A DNA stretch of 8,945 nt, from the NCBI GenBank assembly GCA_030619435.1, contig JAUXBI010000055.1, forward strand, positions 1 to 8,945, read 5' to 3'. The stretch comes from Syntrophaceae bacterium. GTDB lineage: Bacteria; Desulfobacterota; Syntrophia; Syntrophales; UBA2210. Each line of letters begins with the position of its first letter. Position 1 is the first letter of the stretch. A program made the position numbers and the translations under genes. Below are positions 7,315 to 8,945 of the stretch, one piece after another. The notes beneath the pieces were generated by a model that was given only the letters and a program-made list of their open reading frames with translations, ran no database searches and was not told where the DNA came from.

Positions 7315-7809
7315 CTAAAAATACTCCATACTGTTCTTTTTGAATTCCTCGAGGCTTCTGAGGATTTTGTATTTCTCGATGCCGATGGCTGAGGAGACAC
7401 CTGCCGTAAATTCCTCCATCATGTCTTTCCCGGCGTTTTCTTCCGGATCTCCCCCGGCCAGATGTATCATAGTGAAGAGGTTATATACGCCCTCAAGGGG
7501 AGACGTCCTTTCGTAACAATGGGTTATTTCCTTGTAAGAGGCCAGGAGGAATCCTGTCTCTTCGCATCTCTCTTCCGGAACGGCCCAGACAACCATGGCA
7601 TTCTCGGAGAAACCAGCACTGCGGTGTCTCAGCACCGCGCCAAATCTGCGCATGATCCCCCTTTTTTTTAACTTTTTCAGAACATCGATGACATCTTTCC
7701 CACTTATCCCAACTCTTTTCCCGATGACGTCAAAGGGCCTTTTATCAAGGGGGATATTCCCCTGTACCTGCTCTGCGACTTTTTTTTCTACGTTTATAAG
7801 TACGGACAT
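7315..7809 (-). CDS. ahbB: Siroheme decarboxylase subunit, AhbB type
   Basis: The protein (164 residues from this start) is an Lrp/AsnC-like fold that, paired with AhbA, removes carboxylates from siroheme to give 12,18-didecarboxysiroheme in the alternative heme pathway; related subunits (NirD/L/G/H) act in heme d1 synthesis. A winged helix spans about 20-55, followed by RRFGAVLRHRSAGF (54-67), THCYER (96-101), YNLFTMIH (109-116) and the C-terminal FKKNSMEYF. The HCY motif and FKK-SM-YF ending point to the B rather than the A subunit; the usual PDWP before YNL is PLEGV here. The GTG 48 bases upstream is a less likely start, because a near-perfect AAGGCGGTGA lies 5 bases before this ATG. No ahbA is adjacent. 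Older annotation may call such proteins AsnC-family regulators. Confidence 0.82.
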   Translation of the reverse strand: MSVLINVEKKVAEQVQGNIPLDKRPFDVIGKRVGISGKDVIDVLKKLKKRGIMRRFGAVLRHRSAGFSENAMVVWAVPEERCEETGFLLASYKEITHCYERTSPLEGVYNLFTMIHLAGGDPEENAGKDMMEEFTAGVSSAIGIEKYKILRSLEEFKKNSMEYF

Positions 7810-7814
7810 AAAAT

Positions 7815-7824
7815 TCACCGCCTT
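7815..7824 (-). promoter_or_regulatory. Strong ribosome binding site that fixes the ahbB start
   Basis: AAGGCGGTGA differs at one position from the full anti-Shine-Dalgarno complement AAGGAGGTGA. It ends 5 bases before the ATG at 7807-7809. This favours the 164-residue form over the 180-residue form that begins at a GTG. Confidence 0.7.
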
Positions 7825-7865
7825 CCAGTTTTCATCCAGCGGGCAGGAGGATACCACACGCGGAC

Positions 7866-7913
7866 ATTTTATGACAAATATTTCTTGACAACTGTTGCAT
7901 CCACAGTTAGATA
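7866..7913. promoter_or_regulatory. Divergent promoter region between ahbB and atpE
   Basis: On the plus strand TTGACA (7885-7890) is followed after 17 bp by TAGATA (7908-7913), giving a plausible atpE promoter with a leader of about 100 bases. On the minus strand TTGTCA (7886-7891) overlaps the same site; 14 bp further is TAAAAT (7866-7871), a good -10 for ahbB but closer than usual. A dyad AACTGT (7890-7895) / ACAGTT (7903-7908) lies between the plus-strand -35 and -10. The elements are visible; activity is inferred. Confidence 0.4.
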
Positions 7914-8021
7914 GAGCGAGCTGTTTTTCTTGTGCTAATCTTATTCCGGCGGATAGAAAAAGTCTGGAGCAGGATCATATCATGGGGAAACAGGCAAACA
8001 CTACATCGGGGGTATTTTAGT

Positions 8022-8393
8022 ATGAGAAAATCTTTAAAAGGTATTACCATTTTCATGATCAGCGCGGGACTTCTACTCATAACTGCCGCTATTGCGGTCG
8101 CGGCTGAAGCTTCACCTGACACCATCATAAACAACAAAGCCATGATGGTCGTGTACAGTATTATCGGTGCCGCTATTGTTATGGGATTAGGCACGCTTGG
8201 TCCCGGTTTGGGAATGGGTCAGGCAACGAGCGGCGCGCTGGGTGCAGTTGGCAGAAACCCTGACGCTCATGGTAAAATTATGCTTACCATGCTGGTCGGT
8301 TTGGCGATGATAGAATCCATTGCAATCTACGCACTGGTAATAGCACTGGTTATAATCTACGCGAACCCGTTGCTCAAGTTCATAGGCGTATAA
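8022..8393 (+). CDS. atpE: F-type ATP synthase subunit c
   Basis: This 123-residue proteolipid forms the rotating membrane ring of F0. Residues 1-29 look like a signal peptide (MRKSLKG, hydrophobic core, VAAEA), an extension known in some Desulfobacterota c subunits. Helix 1 spans about 41-75 with a GLGTLGPGLGMG glycine motif, the polar loop is GRNPDA (77-82), and helix 2 spans about 86-115 with the ion-carrying glutamate E98 in MIESIAIYALV. The position matching the Na+-ligand Gln of Na+-type rings is M65, although S99 follows the glutamate, so proton coupling is more likely. The start is set by GGGGG (8008-8012) nine bases before the ATG; an in-frame GTG at 7932 lies in the promoter and is unlikely. 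The gene stands alone, without atpB beside it, between a divergent and a convergent neighbour. Confidence 0.95.
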   Translation: MRKSLKGITIFMISAGLLLITAAIAVAAEASPDTIINNKAMMVVYSIIGAAIVMGLGTLGPGLGMGQATSGALGAVGRNPDAHGKIMLTMLVGLAMIESIAIYALVIALVIIYANPLLKFIGV

Positions 8394-8414
8394 TATTTAA
8401 TCAGTCCTTATCGA

Positions 8415-8453
8415 AAAGGGGGAGGAACGAAGAAAAAGTGTTTCCTCCCCTTT
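8415..8453. terminator. Bidirectional terminator between atpE and the release-factor gene
   Basis: GGGGAGGAA (8419-8427) pairs with TTCCTCCCC (8442-8450) over 9 bp with a 14-base loop, and AAA/TTT outside can extend it past one bulged G. On the plus strand TTTAT follows, 22 bp after the atpE stop. On the minus strand CCCCCTTTTCG follows, and the stem begins at the release-factor stop codon. It therefore suits both convergent genes. Confidence 0.75.
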
Positions 8454-8856
8454 ATACTTCTATAACCTTCGAGCGCAGAGCCTTTTTCTCAGACTGGATG
8501 TGTTTCAGTCTGAGTACTTTTTCCTTTGCCTTCTTTGACCGCCTTTTTTTCTGTCGTCTTATCTTTTCAATCCTCTGACGCTGCAAACTTGCTTTTCCCT
8601 TCTTGATTCGCTCTATTCTGTCAAGCAGTATGCGCCTTGCAAGAAACCGGTTCAGTTCCCGGGAGCGCTCCTGCTGGCACTTTACTGAAAGTCCGGTCGG
8701 AATATGCATGAGAAACACACATGAGGACGTTTTGTTCACCTTCTGCCCCCCCGGACCGGATGCCCTGACAAAGGTCTCGCGAAGGTCTTCCTCCTTTACA
8801 CCCACCTCCTCCATGCGCACGGAAAGTGTGTCTTTTTTTCTCTGTGATGCCTCCAT
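8452..8856 (-). CDS. Peptide chain release factor-like protein with GGQ motif (MTRFR/C12orf65-like)
   Basis: This 134-residue protein has only the catalytic RF-1 domain of class I release factors and no codon-recognition domain. FVRASGPGGQKVNKTSSCV (29-47) contains the GGQ motif (36-38) that triggers peptidyl-tRNA hydrolysis, and HIPTGLSVKCQQERSRELNRFLARRIL (51-77) continues the fold. Residues 84-130 are a strongly basic helix rich in Lys and Arg, suited to rRNA or peptidyl-tRNA contact. The likely role is releasing peptides from stalled ribosomes. The pattern GPGGQxxNKTSxCV...HIPxG...VKCxQxRS closely resembles human MTRFR (C12orf65) and differs from ArfB/YaeJ, which usually reads GGQNVNKVST. 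The ATG has GGAGGAG 12 bases upstream. A promoter-like TTGACA/TATTAT pair overlaps this region. It is a single-gene unit convergent with atpE. Confidence 0.85.
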   Translation of the reverse strand: MEASQRKKDTLSVRMEEVGVKEEDLRETFVRASGPGGQKVNKTSSCVFLMHIPTGLSVKCQQERSRELNRFLARRILLDRIERIKKGKASLQRQRIEKIRRQKKRRSKKAKEKVLRLKHIQSEKKALRSKVIEV

Positions 8857-8862
8857 ATTTCA

Positions 8863-8893
8863 ATAATACTCCTCCAGCACCGCTGGATGTCAA
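8863..8893 (-). promoter_or_regulatory. Possible long-spacer promoter with internal dyad before the release-factor gene
   Basis: On the minus strand TTGACA (8888-8893) and TATTAT (8863-8868) are separated by 19 bp. The spacer opens with a perfect dyad TCCAGC / GCTGGA (8873-8878, 8882-8887). The geometry resembles MerR-controlled promoters. However, the predicted start would fall at the ATG and omit the GGAGGAG site, so the hairpin may instead act in the mRNA leader by covering part of the ribosome site. Confidence 0.3.
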
Positions 8894-8919
8894 GATGTTT
8901 TGTTCTTCTCCAGGCTTTT

Positions 8920-8944
8920 GTTGGGTTTCGTACCTCAACCCAAC
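8920..8944. repeat. Palindromic intergenic repeat at the window edge
   Basis: GTTGGGTT (8920-8927) and AACCCAAC (8937-8944) are perfect 8-bp reverse complements around a 9-base loop. Repeats of the form GTTGGGTT...AACCCAACC are common dispersed palindromes in many bacterial genomes. The element may extend beyond the window. It could form a hairpin upstream of the release-factor gene. Confidence 0.5.
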
Positions 8945-8945
8945 C

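Noticed and set aside
7810..7857. A longer ahbB starting at GTG 7857
   Set aside because: A near-perfect Shine-Dalgarno site precedes the internal ATG at 7809, and the family normally starts close to that point.
7932..8021. A longer atpE starting at GTG 7932
   Set aside because: The added residues are charged and Arg/Trp-rich in front of a clean signal peptide, the region holds promoter and leader sequence, and the ATG at 8022 has a good ribosome site.

Overview
The window looks like a chromosomal segment of a Desulfobacterota-type ('deltaproteobacterial') anaerobe, or a close relative in gene repertoire. The main clues are a siroheme decarboxylase subunit (alternative heme pathway via siroheme) joined to hemL, an F-type ATP synthase c subunit with an N-terminal signal-like extension, and a winged-helix/nucleotidyltransferase-like regulator beside nucleotide-sugar genes. 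The species cannot be named from sequence alone.

Layout: bases 1-366 hold no convincing gene; the first ~107 bases resemble the worn end of an IS21-type element. From 367 to 7809 everything coding is on the minus strand, so transcription runs right to left. First come ahbB and hemL (stop and start codons abut), which serve tetrapyrrole synthesis. After an 84-bp gap with a hairpin and a small tandem repeat there is a tight five-gene sugar cassette: UDP-glucuronate 4-epimerase, gmd, fcl, UDP-glucuronate decarboxylase and a family 2 glycosyltransferase. Last, with its own apparent promoter, is a winged-helix regulator carrying a degenerate nucleotidyltransferase-like domain.

The sugar cassette can supply UDP-galacturonate, UDP-xylose and GDP-L-fucose for a surface polysaccharide or glycan. 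The window lacks the enzymes that make the UDP-glucuronate and GDP-mannose precursors, and lacks polymerase, flippase and export genes. The glycosyltransferase is the only transfer enzyme seen.

On the right, atpE lies alone on the plus strand, divergent from ahbB and convergent with a small GGQ-motif release-factor-like gene resembling mitochondrial MTRFR/C12orf65. A hairpin between these two can terminate both. The window ends inside a GTTGGGTT/AACCCAAC palindrome.

Most genes belong to known families. The most noteworthy items are a perfect 10-bp inverted repeat overlapping the regulator's own promoter, the loss of catalytic residues in that regulator's nucleotidyltransferase-like domain, the isolated atpE, a 19-bp-spaced promoter-like site with a dyad in front of the release-factor gene, and a 14-bp tandem repeat running into the 5' end of the 4-epimerase gene. 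I did not find a clearly new multi-gene system.
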